Assembly (NCBI GenBank): GCA_002689995.1 | Contig: NZIV01000075.1 | Coordinates: 5,361-49,345 of the forward strand | DNA from: Fidelibacterota bacterium | GTDB lineage: Bacteria > Fidelibacterota > Marinisomatia > SCGC-AAA003-L08 > GCA-2689995 | Direction: 5' to 3' | Length of the DNA: 43,985 nucleotides | Shown here: positions 7,930-16,501 of the stretch, in pieces | Position numbering within the stretch: the first letter of the stretch is position 1 | Layout of the letters: each line of letters opens with the position of its first letter | Made by a program: the position numbers and the translations under genes | Notes under the pieces: generated by a model | Database searches by the model: none | Seen by the model: only the letters and a program-made list of their open reading frames with translations | Told to the model about the DNA's origin: nothing

Positions 7930-9330
7930 TTGAAACAGATTATATTTTTTATACCATTTTTAATTAGTATTTTATTCTCCGCCGATGTTGGGCACCATGG
8001 AGTTAATGGGCAGGAATTACCATTATATAGTATAATCCCTTTTGTCGGTATACTACTTTCAATTGCAATAATTCCTCTAGTTGCTAATGAATTTTGGCAT
8101 CATCACTTTGGAAAAATAGCAGCTTTTTGGGCAATCTTATTCATTATTCCATTTGCTGCAACTATGGGTCTTTCTCTTGCTATTTATGAGTTTCTTCATG
8201 TGATGTTATTAGAATATCTACCATTTATTATTTTATTATTATCATTATATACCGTAGCAGGTGGTGTTTGTCTTAAAGGTTCTTTAGTGGGTACACCAAT
8301 ATTGAATACGGGAATATTATTTATAGGTACAGTATTAGCATCATGGATGGGTACAACTGGTGCGGCAATGTTATTAATCAGACCTTTAATAAGAGCAAAT
8401 CAATGGCGCAAAAATAAAGTTCACGTTGTAATCTTCTTTATTTTCTTAGTTGCTAATATAGGAGGTTCATTAACACCACTTGGAGATCCTCCATTATTTT
8501 TAGGATTTTTACAGGGTGTTAGCTTCTTTTGGACAACAAAGGCAATGTTTATGCCTTTAGTCATTGCATCTATTATAATTATTATCACTTTTTACTTTTT
8601 AGATTCTTATTATTACAATAAAGAAAAAGAAAATAAACCAGAAAGTGATGGTGAAAAACTATCTATTGAAGGAACATTTAATTTTTTGTTACTTGGAGGT
8701 GTTGTAGCAAGTGTATTATTAAGTGGATTTTGGTATCCTCAAAAATATATCGATGTTTATGGTGTTCACGTTCAATATCAAAATATTGCAAGAGATATAT
8801 TGCTGTTACTTATTGCAGGTATTAGTTGGAAATTGACTAGTATGTCGATTCGTAAAGTAAATGGATTTACTTGGTTCCCAATCCAAGAAGTTGCAAAATT
8901 ATTTTCTGGAATTTTTATTACAATTATACCTGCTATTGCAATCTTAAAAGCAGGTGAAGATGGTTCTTTGTCAGCCGTTATTAACGCAGTTACTAATGAA
9001 AAAGGTGAACCTATAAATATGATGTACTTTTGGTTAACTGGAATATTATCAAGTTTTCTTGATAATGCACCAACTTATCTTGTTTTCTTTAATACTGCTG
9101 GTGGAAATGCTGAAATATTAATGACTACATTGAGTCAAACTTTATTAGCAATTTCCGCAGGTGCTGTATTTTTAGGAGCAATGACTTATATTGGAAATGC
9201 TCCAAATTTTATGGTTAAAAGTATAGCAGAAGAAAATCAAATAGAAATGCCAAGTTTTTTTGGATATATGATTTGGTCTATATGTTTTTTGGTACCTGTG
9301 TTTATATTGATAAGTATAATTTATTTTTAA
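7930..9330 (+). CDS. NhaD-like Na+/H+ antiporter (ion transporter superfamily)
   Basis: This 466-aa protein has about 12 membrane helices. The conserved loops are 'GTTGAAMLLIRPLIRAN' (residues 141-157), 'GGSLTPLGDPPLFLGFLQG' (from 178) and 'LDNAPTYLVFFNTAGG' (from 377), typical of the NhaD branch of the ion transporter superfamily. The TTG at 7930 is preceded by AAGG at 7917-7920. The next in-frame ATG would remove the N-terminal helices. It would exchange Na+ for H+ at the inner membrane. Its position next to a complete Na+-NQR set makes a sodium role plausible. Confidence 0.85.
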   Translation: MKQIIFFIPFLISILFSADVGHHGVNGQELPLYSIIPFVGILLSIAIIPLVANEFWHHHFGKIAAFWAILFIIPFAATMGLSLAIYEFLHVMLLEYLPFIILLLSLYTVAGGVCLKGSLVGTPILNTGILFIGTVLASWMGTTGAAMLLIRPLIRANQWRKNKVHVVIFFIFLVANIGGSLTPLGDPPLFLGFLQGVSFFWTTKAMFMPLVIASIIIIITFYFLDSYYYNKEKENKPESDGEKLSIEGTFNFLLLGGVVASVLLSGFWYPQKYIDVYGVHVQYQNIARDILLLLIAGISWKLTSMSIRKVNGFTWFPIQEVAKLFSGIFITIIPAIAILKAGEDGSLSAVINAVTNEKGEPINMMYFWLTGILSSFLDNAPTYLVFFNTAGGNAEILMTTLSQTLLAISAGAVFLGAMTYIGNAPNFMVKSIAEENQIEMPSFFGYMIWSICFLVPVFILISIIYF

Positions 9331-9373
9331 AATATAATTATATATTATTTTAGAATAAGTAATTGTTATTAAA

Positions 9374-10591
9374 TCAGGTTAACTTTTTTTTACTTTTTAA
9401 TAATAAATTTGTTAAAAGATAATAAATTATCGATCCTATCAAAATTATAGCAGAGGAAATAAACGGAAACATCATATGGATTCCATGATAGGTTAGTCCA
9501 CCATAGGGTGGTCCAAAAATTCTTCCTAAACTCCCTAGACTTTGTGTAATACCTAAAGTTATACCTTGTTCAGATTCGTTGCCATTTTTAGATATTATGG
9601 CTGTAGCAGTTGGTGCTAGTAAACTATTTCCTCCAGCAACAAATAAACTAGTTAAAAATAGCCAATTCATATGGTCTACAAGAGGTGTTATTATTAGGCC
9701 TACAGCCATAAGTAAAAATCCAAATAGCATTACTTTCTGTTCACCATATTTCTTTACTAGTGGTTTTATCGCAACTATTTGTACTAAAAACCCAACAAAA
9801 CCGATATACATGAAAATAAATCCAATTTCTTGTGGATTCATTTCTAAGTATTCTCTATCAAATTCTACGAAAGTTACATGTAAAATACTAAACGCAAAGG
9901 AGTATAATAGAAATATTATCATTAAAGGCCTAAAAGATGGTTTACCAAAATATTCAATTATATTAAATAATGAGTGTTTAGCTATAGAAATTGGATTTAA
10001 GGAAAGATTTTCTTTAACTCTATTTTTATGTATTAAGGATTCAGGTAAAAACCAATATGCAATGAATCCATTAATTAATGATAGAAATGCTGCAAGAAGT
10101 GAAGGAGTTGCTACAGAAAATTGTTCAGCTAAAATTCCTCCAATTGGAAAGCCAATAATAAATCCTAGACTGAATGCCGCCTGAATAATTCCCATTTTTT
10201 CTGCTCGTTCTTCTCTAGATGTAATATCAGCAATATATGCTTGAGCTACAGATATATTTGCATTTGCAATTCCAGCTAACATTCGAGAAGCAAATAAAAT
10301 CCATAACTGATTTGCAAATCCAAAAATTAAAAATGCAATAAATGCTCCAAACATTCCCAAGAGTAAAATTGGTCGACGACCATATTTATCACTAACTTTA
10401 CCTAATACTGGTGCAAAAACAAATTGCATTAGGGCATAACTTGCAAGCAGAAAGCCTGCATGTCTTTCATCTCCGCCAAGTTGCTCTACAAATTCATTAA
10501 TAAATGGAATTATTAGGGTTACACCCATTAAATCTAAAAAAATGGTTACCCATATGATAATTATCTGGTATTTTCTATTTTTATTTTTCAA
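9374..10591 (-). CDS. MFS transporter, DHA1/TetA-like family
   Basis: This 405-aa protein has about 12 hydrophobic helices. The MFS loop 2-3 signature is 'GKVSDKYGRRPILLLGMFG', and 'RMLAGIANANISVAQAYIADI' is like that of the TetA-type exporters. Families of this kind export small organic compounds in exchange for protons. The substrate cannot be told from the sequence, and similarity in these motifs alone does not mean antibiotic resistance. The gene stands alone, divergent from the M14 peptidase with a 228-bp AT-rich spacer. Confidence 0.85.
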   Translation of the reverse strand: MKNKNRKYQIIIIWVTIFLDLMGVTLIIPFINEFVEQLGGDERHAGFLLASYALMQFVFAPVLGKVSDKYGRRPILLLGMFGAFIAFLIFGFANQLWILFASRMLAGIANANISVAQAYIADITSREERAEKMGIIQAAFSLGFIIGFPIGGILAEQFSVATPSLLAAFLSLINGFIAYWFLPESLIHKNRVKENLSLNPISIAKHSLFNIIEYFGKPSFRPLMIIFLLYSFAFSILHVTFVEFDREYLEMNPQEIGFIFMYIGFVGFLVQIVAIKPLVKKYGEQKVMLFGFLLMAVGLIITPLVDHMNWLFLTSLFVAGGNSLLAPTATAIISKNGNESEQGITLGITQSLGSLGRIFGPPYGGLTYHGIHMMFPFISSAIILIGSIIYYLLTNLLLKSKKKLT

Positions 10592-10819
10592 GAATAATTT
10601 AAAATTAAAGCTCTTAAAGATAAGAGTTTGTTAACTGATTTTTATAATAAAAGAAAAATATATTTATATATTTAATTAGATAAATTACAGGAATAATTGC
10701 ACTTGAAATTTTAAATTATAGAATAAAATTTACTCTAACTAATTGTTACAGTTGTAGATTTAATATAATATATATTATCTTGTTATATTTACATAAATTA
10801 ACTAATTAAAAATATCATT

Positions 10820-12808
10820 ATGAAAAATATTTATATACTCTTTTATTCATTATTTGGATTAATATTTAGTTTTTCTGATCGTTTTCTAGTAGAAATTGAA
10901 TTCTCATATATTCAAGAACTAAATAAATTAAAACACTTAGATATTCACTATGATCATCATAGAACAAAAAAATCAATTCATGCTTTTGTCGATGAAGAAA
11001 TCTTTGAAGAAATTAAATTAAATGGATTTAAAATTCAACATATTGATAATCACGCCCATAATTATTTTAAAGAATTACAGAACCAAACTAATAATACTCA
11101 AAACCCTCTTTTAGAATACCATAATTATAATGAATTGACTAATTTTCTCGAAAATATAGCAAATCAATATCCTGAAATTACATATTTATATTCAATAGGT
11201 CAGAGTGTAGAAGGAAGAGAATTATGGATGATGAATATTTCAGATAATCCAGGAGTAAATGAAATTGAACCAGAATTTAAATATATAGCAAACATGCATG
11301 GAGATGAAGTTGTAGGAAGAGAACTTAGTTTATATTTAATTGAGTGGTTATGTGAGAATTATGGCTTAAATACTCGTGCAACAAATTTAGTTAATAATGT
11401 AGATATTTATATAATGCCAACAATGAATCCAGATGGATTCGAAATGGGAAGCAGATATAATGCTAATGGTATAGATTTAAATCGAGATTTTCCTGATCAA
11501 TTTGAAGATCCAAATAATTCAATCTATGGTAGACAACCAGAAACTATAGCAGTTATGGAATGGAGTTGGCAACATAATTTTGTTTTATCAGCAAATATGC
11601 ATGGCGGAGCTTTAGTTGCTAATTATCCTTTTGATGGACCATATAGTGGATATTACTCTGCATCTCCTGATGACGATATGTTTGTTTATCTTGCTCTAGA
11701 ATATTCTGATAATCATCCAACAATGCATGAAAGTAATTCTTTTAATAATGGAATTACTAATGGGGCAGAATGGTACGCTTTAGATGGAGGAATGCAGGAT
11801 TGGAATTATGTTTGGGAAAATGATTTTGATATTACATTGGAACAAAGTCAAGAAAAATGGCCAGATGCATCAGAACTTAATCAATTTTGGGATGAGCATC
11901 AGGAACCATTAATATCATATATGGAACAAATTTTCCAGGGTATTCATGGTATTGTAACAGATGAACAGGGAAATAGTATATTAGCAGATATTATCGTTGA
12001 GGGAATTGACAAACCTATTATAACTGATGAAGAAAATGGTGATTACTATCGGTTACTTATTCCAGGAAATTATACTATTTCTTATCATAGTTTTGGATAT
12101 GAATCACAAACTCATGAGATTAATGTTTTAGATGGTGGGACTGAGTTAAATATTATTTTAGTAGAAGATCAATCGTTAATAGGTGCAGAAATTGAAGATT
12201 TTGAATCTGGAGGTTTTAGTAGTTATGATTGGCAATTTTCCGGTAATAGCAATTGGACTATTAATCAATCTGAGGTTCTTGAGGGAAATTATAGTGCAAA
12301 ATCTGGACAGATAAGTCATAGTCAAAATTCTATATTATCAATAGAATATGAAGCTGTAGAAGATAGTGAAATTCGTTTTTATCGAAAAGTATCTTGTGAA
12401 AATATTGGTTCAACAACAGGTAATTATTATGATTATTTATTATTTGAAATAAATGGTGTAGAGCAAGGTAGGTGGGCCGGTGAACAAGATTGGAGTATTG
12501 AAAATTATTTTGTCTATCAAGGATTGAATGAGTTTAAATGGACATATATAAAAGATTCAGGAGTAGCTAGTGGACAAGATGCTGCTTGGCTTGATTTTGT
12601 GATTCTTCCTATAAGTCAGACTGTAATTTTAGGAGATTTAAACAGTGATCAAGAGATTAATATCGTTGATATTGTATTATTAGTTAATTATATCTTAGGA
12701 ACTACTAATCCAACAGCAGAAATAGCAGAGTTAGGAGATTTAAATGCTGATAATATTTTAAATATTTTAGATGTTGTAATTATTGTAAACTTAATTCTGG
12801 CTGATTAA
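10820..12808 (+). CDS. Secreted M14 zinc carboxypeptidase with C-terminal dockerin-like repeats
   Basis: This 662-aa protein has a signal peptide (residues 1-19) and a short pro-region. The M14 catalytic domain (about 95-370) has zinc ligands H160 and E163 in 'NMHGDEVVG', H261 in 'SANMHGG', substrate residues 'DLNRDFPD', and catalytic E341 in 'DITLEQS'. A carboxypeptidase-regulatory-like beta domain follows (about 373-450), then a jelly-roll-like region and two dockerin-like calcium repeats ('GDLNSDQEINIVDIVLLVNYIL' type, two copies, about 603-662). It removes C-terminal residues from peptides outside the cell. The stop codon abuts the stop of the convergent gene. Confidence 0.92.
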   Translation: MKNIYILFYSLFGLIFSFSDRFLVEIEFSYIQELNKLKHLDIHYDHHRTKKSIHAFVDEEIFEEIKLNGFKIQHIDNHAHNYFKELQNQTNNTQNPLLEYHNYNELTNFLENIANQYPEITYLYSIGQSVEGRELWMMNISDNPGVNEIEPEFKYIANMHGDEVVGRELSLYLIEWLCENYGLNTRATNLVNNVDIYIMPTMNPDGFEMGSRYNANGIDLNRDFPDQFEDPNNSIYGRQPETIAVMEWSWQHNFVLSANMHGGALVANYPFDGPYSGYYSASPDDDMFVYLALEYSDNHPTMHESNSFNNGITNGAEWYALDGGMQDWNYVWENDFDITLEQSQEKWPDASELNQFWDEHQEPLISYMEQIFQGIHGIVTDEQGNSILADIIVEGIDKPIITDEENGDYYRLLIPGNYTISYHSFGYESQTHEINVLDGGTELNIILVEDQSLIGAEIEDFESGGFSSYDWQFSGNSNWTINQSEVLEGNYSAKSGQISHSQNSILSIEYEAVEDSEIRFYRKVSCENIGSTTGNYYDYLLFEINGVEQGRWAGEQDWSIENYFVYQGLNEFKWTYIKDSGVASGQDAAWLDFVILPISQTVILGDLNSDQEINIVDIVLLVNYILGTTNPTAEIAELGDLNADNILNILDVVIIVNLILAD

Positions 12809-14644
12809 TTATTTAACTAGAGCAATTTTTTGAATTTTAGTAAATTGATTTAGCTTAGATTTAAAAATAATTCTTAGAAAATATATCCCTGAGGTTAAAT
12901 CATCTGCATTACAAATTAAGTTATATTCTCCAGATTTTTTGTATTCATTGTTTATTTCAGATAACTTTTCCCCTAAGAGATTGATAATTGAAATAGAAAC
13001 AAAGCCATTCTCAAGTATTTCATAATTAATATTAGTTGAAGAATTAAAAGGGTTTGGATAAACAGACTTTAACATAAATTTAGATGTCAACCCATTTTTA
13101 TATTTTAATTTTGTTAATTTTAATTCGGAAATTTTTAAGTTATCAAATGAATCTAATTCAATATTTAATTCAATAATTTCATCAGTTGAAGACTTATATA
13201 GTTTTAGTTTTGGTTTATCTCCAATTTTACAATATCCGGTAGTCTCTTCAGTTAAATCATAACCCATAACAGGTAGAACTATTACTTCTGCATTAAAATA
13301 TACTGAACCCACTAAAATATTATTATTAAAAGCTAATAAAATATCATTATCTGTATGTTCAAAATCATTATTATGAATTAGATAAATGGCTTGCTCTGTT
13401 GACTGATGAAAATTAAATTCTTCAGGTAGATTATTGGTCTCTTTTTCTAAGGATTGAATATCAGGTGGGTTTTCGCAATTATTCATCCCCCATTTAAAAT
13501 CAAAATTCGAATTTTTGAAATTAATCCAATATCCCTTACCTTCTTTTAGATAATTTAAATTTCCAGTCCAACCCATATTAGTATTGAATAATCCAACACC
13601 TTGTCCTAGTATGAAATTATAATTTTCCGTAGCAAATTCTTCTCCGCCTAGTGCTTCTAGAGTTGGTGCATATCCATCACCCCATTTAAAAGATAATAAA
13701 TTATTACCAGAACTATGCTCATATGTGATACATTTTTCAAGTTTACCTCTATCAAAAGTTATGTTCCAATTTATGGAAGAATTAACATTCAGCCAATACC
13801 CAGAATATGGACTTATATTAATTAAATTACCTGACCATCCATCGGAAGTATTAAACATTCCAACACCTTGTCCTAAAATGAAATTAATAATTTCATTGTA
13901 GTCTGTAAAATTATTAACAATATTTAATATATCAGAATTTTCAAAGTTACCAGGAAAGCTTATTAAGTTATTACCATTTGATAATTGATGTTCTAAATGA
14001 AACGCATAATCACAAGTATTACTATTAATAGTGGCATTAGGATTATAATTATATGCATCGTAGTCAGTGCAACCACAGAAAAAATATTCAATATCACAAA
14101 GTGAGCAATTTCCAGAACCAGCAAAAGGATCAAAATTTAAATCGTATCCTAATGGACAACCTTCATTTTCTGTTATAAATTCACCATCACCCTGAATATT
14201 TATATTTTGAATAGTAACTTGGTTTAATGGGAAAACCTGCACACTTGCAATTCCATAATACATAATACTTTCAGAAGTATCAAAGAAATTTAGTGTAACT
14301 GAGTCACCTGGATATGGATAATTAGAAATATTGGGTGTAATCTGATCATTAAAATTTACAGTTATATATATTTGATCATTTATTTCAGTACTATAACTCC
14401 AACCAACACACACATCTCCATGCATAATGGCAATTATATCACAATTTAAAGATGGACAAAAACCCTGAGCTGTATTATTATTTATGCCAGAAATAGCTAT
14501 TTCATCTCTAATAGATAAATTATTTATTATAATAAAACCTTGAGATGTAGACGTAATAACATTATATGCAGTAGGCCCATAATCGGGTGCAATTCCATTA
14601 CTAAATAGTAAATTTAATAATACATAAAATAATAGATTCTGCAT
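12809..14644 (-). CDS. Secreted protein with type IX-like C-terminal sorting domain and internal repeat
   Basis: This 611-aa protein has a signal peptide ('MQNLLFYVLLNLLFSNG') and ends in a Por-secretion-type tail: 'YPNPFNSSTNINYEI', then 'ISIINLLGEKL' and 'LTSGIYFLRIIF'. A cysteine-rich 'CGCTDYDAYNYNPNATINSN' motif lies near residue 190. Two related modules of about 80 aa follow, both holding 'NFILGQGVG.FNT..GW.GNL' and 'GYW.N'. No enzyme domain is recognised, so the function is unknown. It is probably exported and anchored or released by a type IX-like route. The ATG at 14644 has a strong AGGAGGAGG upstream on the minus strand. The 3' end abuts the M14 gene. Confidence 0.88.
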   Translation of the reverse strand: MQNLLFYVLLNLLFSNGIAPDYGPTAYNVITSTSQGFIIINNLSIRDEIAISGINNNTAQGFCPSLNCDIIAIMHGDVCVGWSYSTEINDQIYITVNFNDQITPNISNYPYPGDSVTLNFFDTSESIMYYGIASVQVFPLNQVTIQNINIQGDGEFITENEGCPLGYDLNFDPFAGSGNCSLCDIEYFFCGCTDYDAYNYNPNATINSNTCDYAFHLEHQLSNGNNLISFPGNFENSDILNIVNNFTDYNEIINFILGQGVGMFNTSDGWSGNLINISPYSGYWLNVNSSINWNITFDRGKLEKCITYEHSSGNNLLSFKWGDGYAPTLEALGGEEFATENYNFILGQGVGLFNTNMGWTGNLNYLKEGKGYWINFKNSNFDFKWGMNNCENPPDIQSLEKETNNLPEEFNFHQSTEQAIYLIHNNDFEHTDNDILLAFNNNILVGSVYFNAEVIVLPVMGYDLTEETTGYCKIGDKPKLKLYKSSTDEIIELNIELDSFDNLKISELKLTKLKYKNGLTSKFMLKSVYPNPFNSSTNINYEILENGFVSISIINLLGEKLSEINNEYKKSGEYNLICNADDLTSGIYFLRIIFKSKLNQFTKIQKIALVK

Positions 14645-14837
14645 TCCTCCTCCTAATCAAACAGAACAATAATCAAATATCAAATTAAATATACAATAGC
14701 ATAGTTACAATATGTAACATTTATATTTCAATTTTTAACAAATAGTAAATACAGCGATAAATAAAACATTACACTATAATTAATTAGTTAATTTTATTTA
14801 ATAATTACAATTTTTATTATTTTTTATAAAAAAGTAT

Positions 14838-14864
14838 TAAAGAGTATTAAATATTATCCGATAA
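14838..14864 (+). promoter_or_regulatory. Sigma-28 (FliA) promoter of flagellin
   Basis: TAAAGAGT (14838-14845), exactly 11 bp, then TCCGATAA (14857-14864). The sigma-28 consensus is TAAAGTTT-N11-GCCGATAA, so spacing is perfect and 13 of 16 positions agree. It would start transcription near 14871, leaving a leader of about 90 nt before the flagellin ATG. A flagellin gene under FliA control is the expected arrangement. Confidence 0.87.
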
Positions 14865-14919
14865 TGTCATCAGTTGTTGGAAATTTAGTTTTTATTTTCA
14901 ACTTAATTTTAAATAATAA

Positions 14920-14937
14920 TAAGACAAGGATGTCTTA
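14920..14937 (+). promoter_or_regulatory. Leader hairpin in flagellin mRNA
   Basis: The inverted repeat TAAGACA-AGGA-TGTCTTA forms a perfect 7-bp stem with an AGGA tetraloop. It ends 11 nt before the ribosome site GGAGGT (14949-14954), in the predicted 5' leader. The loop exposes a GGA that resembles a CsrA-type recognition motif. This is only a resemblance. Confidence 0.45.
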
Positions 14938-14962
14938 AAAAATAACATGGAGGTACATCAAA

Positions 14963-16093
14963 ATGTTTGGTGACATAACAAGAGTAGGTGCGAATTTTCA
15001 TGCAATGGAATCGCTAGCTAATTTAAAAAAAGTAAATGGAAGTATTGGTCAAGTTCAATCAAGATTGTCTTCAGGGAAAAGAATTAATTCAGCCGAAGAT
15101 GATACATCAGGATATGCACTTTCTAAACATCTTCAAAGTCGAGTTAATGGTTTAAGTCAAGCCCTTGATAACGTTTCAACTGCTAAAAATGTATTAAATA
15201 TTGCTGAAGGTGGTTATCAATCTCAGATGGATATATTACAACAAATAAAAGAGAATTTAACTCAAGCAGCTGATGGCGCATTAAGTGCAGAGCAAAGAGG
15301 TGCGATAGGAGATAGAATTGATTCTTTATTGACTGAATTTAATGATATCAATGGTCAAACAAAGTATAATGGATATGTATTATTTAACAATTCTGATGCT
15401 GATCGTAGAATGACATTTCATGTTGGTGAGGAAAATACTGATACTTTTGATGTAGATTTTGATAATTCGCACAGAAATAATGTGGGTGAATCTGATACGG
15501 CTATTGATTTAGATAGTATTGTAAGATCTTCACGTACTGAAACTTCAGATCCATTTACTATTACTGACGCTACAGCTACCTCTGCTATTGCCACGTTATC
15601 AAATTGGGTTGCAGGAAATGAAGCTAATGTAGTAGTGAGTGATGGTACAAATACTATTGGTTCTGATCAGTATACTATTTCAGATGATGGGATTGTGACG
15701 CTTAATGCAAATGCTACTAATGCTACTGGATCAGCAGTAGCTAATAGTGATGATTTAACAGTAACATTAACATATAATGATATATCATCAGATTGGAGTG
15801 AATTAACTCAGTCTGAAGCAAATACAGGTATTAATTCATTAGATGGTGCTATAAAAGCATTAGCAAAAACAATACAGCAGGTTGGTGATGATCAGGCACG
15901 TCTATCATCTAAAGAAGAGTCATTATCATTAGGTATTTCAAATACAGAGGCTACTAGGAGCCGTATTGAAGATGCTGATTTTGCCAAAGAGCAAATGACT
16001 ATGATGAAATTGCAAATATTGCAACAAACATCAGTTTCAGCTTTTACTCAGTCTAATTCAGCACCTCAAGTAGTATTATCTTTGTTTAGATAA
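14963..16093 (+). CDS. fliC: Flagellin
   Basis: This 376-aa protein has the conserved flagellin ends. The N-terminal D0/D1 region (about 1-145) includes 'QSRLSSGKRINSAEDDTSGYALSKHLQSR'. The C-terminal D1/D0 region (about 275-376) includes 'EATRSRIEDADFAKEQMTMMKLQILQQ' and ends in 'VVLSLFR'. The middle (about 150-270) is Ser/Thr/Asp-rich and looks like a short variable surface domain. It is exported by the flagellar type III system and polymerises into the filament. The gene has its own sigma-28 promoter, a strong ribosome site and a terminator, so it is a single-gene unit. No other flagellar gene is in the window. Confidence 0.96.
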   Translation: MFGDITRVGANFHAMESLANLKKVNGSIGQVQSRLSSGKRINSAEDDTSGYALSKHLQSRVNGLSQALDNVSTAKNVLNIAEGGYQSQMDILQQIKENLTQAADGALSAEQRGAIGDRIDSLLTEFNDINGQTKYNGYVLFNNSDADRRMTFHVGEENTDTFDVDFDNSHRNNVGESDTAIDLDSIVRSSRTETSDPFTITDATATSAIATLSNWVAGNEANVVVSDGTNTIGSDQYTISDDGIVTLNANATNATGSAVANSDDLTVTLTYNDISSDWSELTQSEANTGINSLDGAIKALAKTIQQVGDDQARLSSKEESLSLGISNTEATRSRIEDADFAKEQMTMMKLQILQQTSVSAFTQSNSAPQVVLSLFR

Positions 16094-16106
16094 TATATGA
16101 ATTTAA

Positions 16107-16143
16107 TTAGGTGAGGTATGTTACCTCACCTAAATTTCTTAAT
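16107..16143 (+). terminator. Terminator after flagellin
   Basis: The perfect 12-bp stem TTAGGTGAGGTA (16107-16118) and TACCTCACCTAA (16122-16133) has a TGT loop. It is followed by an AT-rich stretch rich in T. It starts 13 bp after the flagellin stop. Confidence 0.8.
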
Positions 16144-16165
16144 TTTTACTTGAAAGGACTGAATA

Positions 16166-16354
16166 ATGAGTGATGGAATACTAGGAATAAAACAAGTTGC
16201 TGATTATTTAAATATTAAGGAGCAAACTGTATATAGATTGGTCCAAACTGGAAAAATCCCTGCAGTAAAGTTTGGGGGTTCTTGGAAAGTTAAACAGGAT
16301 CATTTAGAAAAAATGTTTGATCAAATCCTTGAAGAAAAGATGAAGCAATTTTGA
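16166..16354 (+). CDS. Small excisionase/MerR-like helix-turn-helix protein
   Basis: This 62-aa protein is essentially one winged-helix DNA-binding domain: 'LGIKQVADYLNIKEQTVYRLVQTGKIPAVKFGGSWKV', the HTH_17 (excisionase family) pattern. AAAGGA lies at 16152-16157, 8 nt before the ATG. Such proteins bind DNA but are often not linked to phage, and no integrase or phage gene is near. It lies between the flagellin terminator and its own terminator. Its target is unknown. A role in flagellin control is possible only by position. Confidence 0.82.
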   Translation: MSDGILGIKQVADYLNIKEQTVYRLVQTGKIPAVKFGGSWKVKQDHLEKMFDQILEEKMKQF

Positions 16355-16366
16355 AATAAATAAAAT

Positions 16367-16395
16367 AAAAAAGCCTCAATAGTTGAGGCTTTTTT
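16367..16395 (+). terminator. Intrinsic terminator after HTH gene
   Basis: The stem AAAAAAGCCTCAA (16367-16379) and TTGAGGCTTTTTT (16383-16395) has a TAG loop. This is a classic GC core followed by T6, starting 12 bp after the stop. The A/T symmetry allows function in both directions. Confidence 0.9.
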
Positions 16396-16501
16396 ATTAT
16401 TCGTAAAATAGTGTTACTTTATATTATCCTAAATTAATTCTTAAATAAAATTAAATTTATCACTTTGATATCATTAATAAAATAATTTTAATTAAGGTAC
16501 T

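Larger units (their letters stand above)
14645..14962. other. 318-bp spacer before flagellin
   Basis: This AT-rich region lies between the divergent type-IX-tail protein and flagellin. It holds the sigma-28 promoter (14838-14864), a leader hairpin (14920-14937) and the flagellin ribosome site GGAGGT (14949-14954). The left half, 14655-14830, shows only AT-rich sequence without an ORF or repeat that I could recognise. It presumably includes the promoter of the minus-strand gene. Confidence 0.7.

Noticed and set aside
9579-10184. 201-codon ORF opposite the MFS gene
   Set aside because: It is the antisense shadow of a clear membrane transporter and has no recognisable domain.
16166-16354. Excisionase of a prophage or integrative element
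   Set aside because: The fold matches, but there is no integrase, attachment repeat or phage gene nearby. Such small HTH proteins are often chromosomal regulators.
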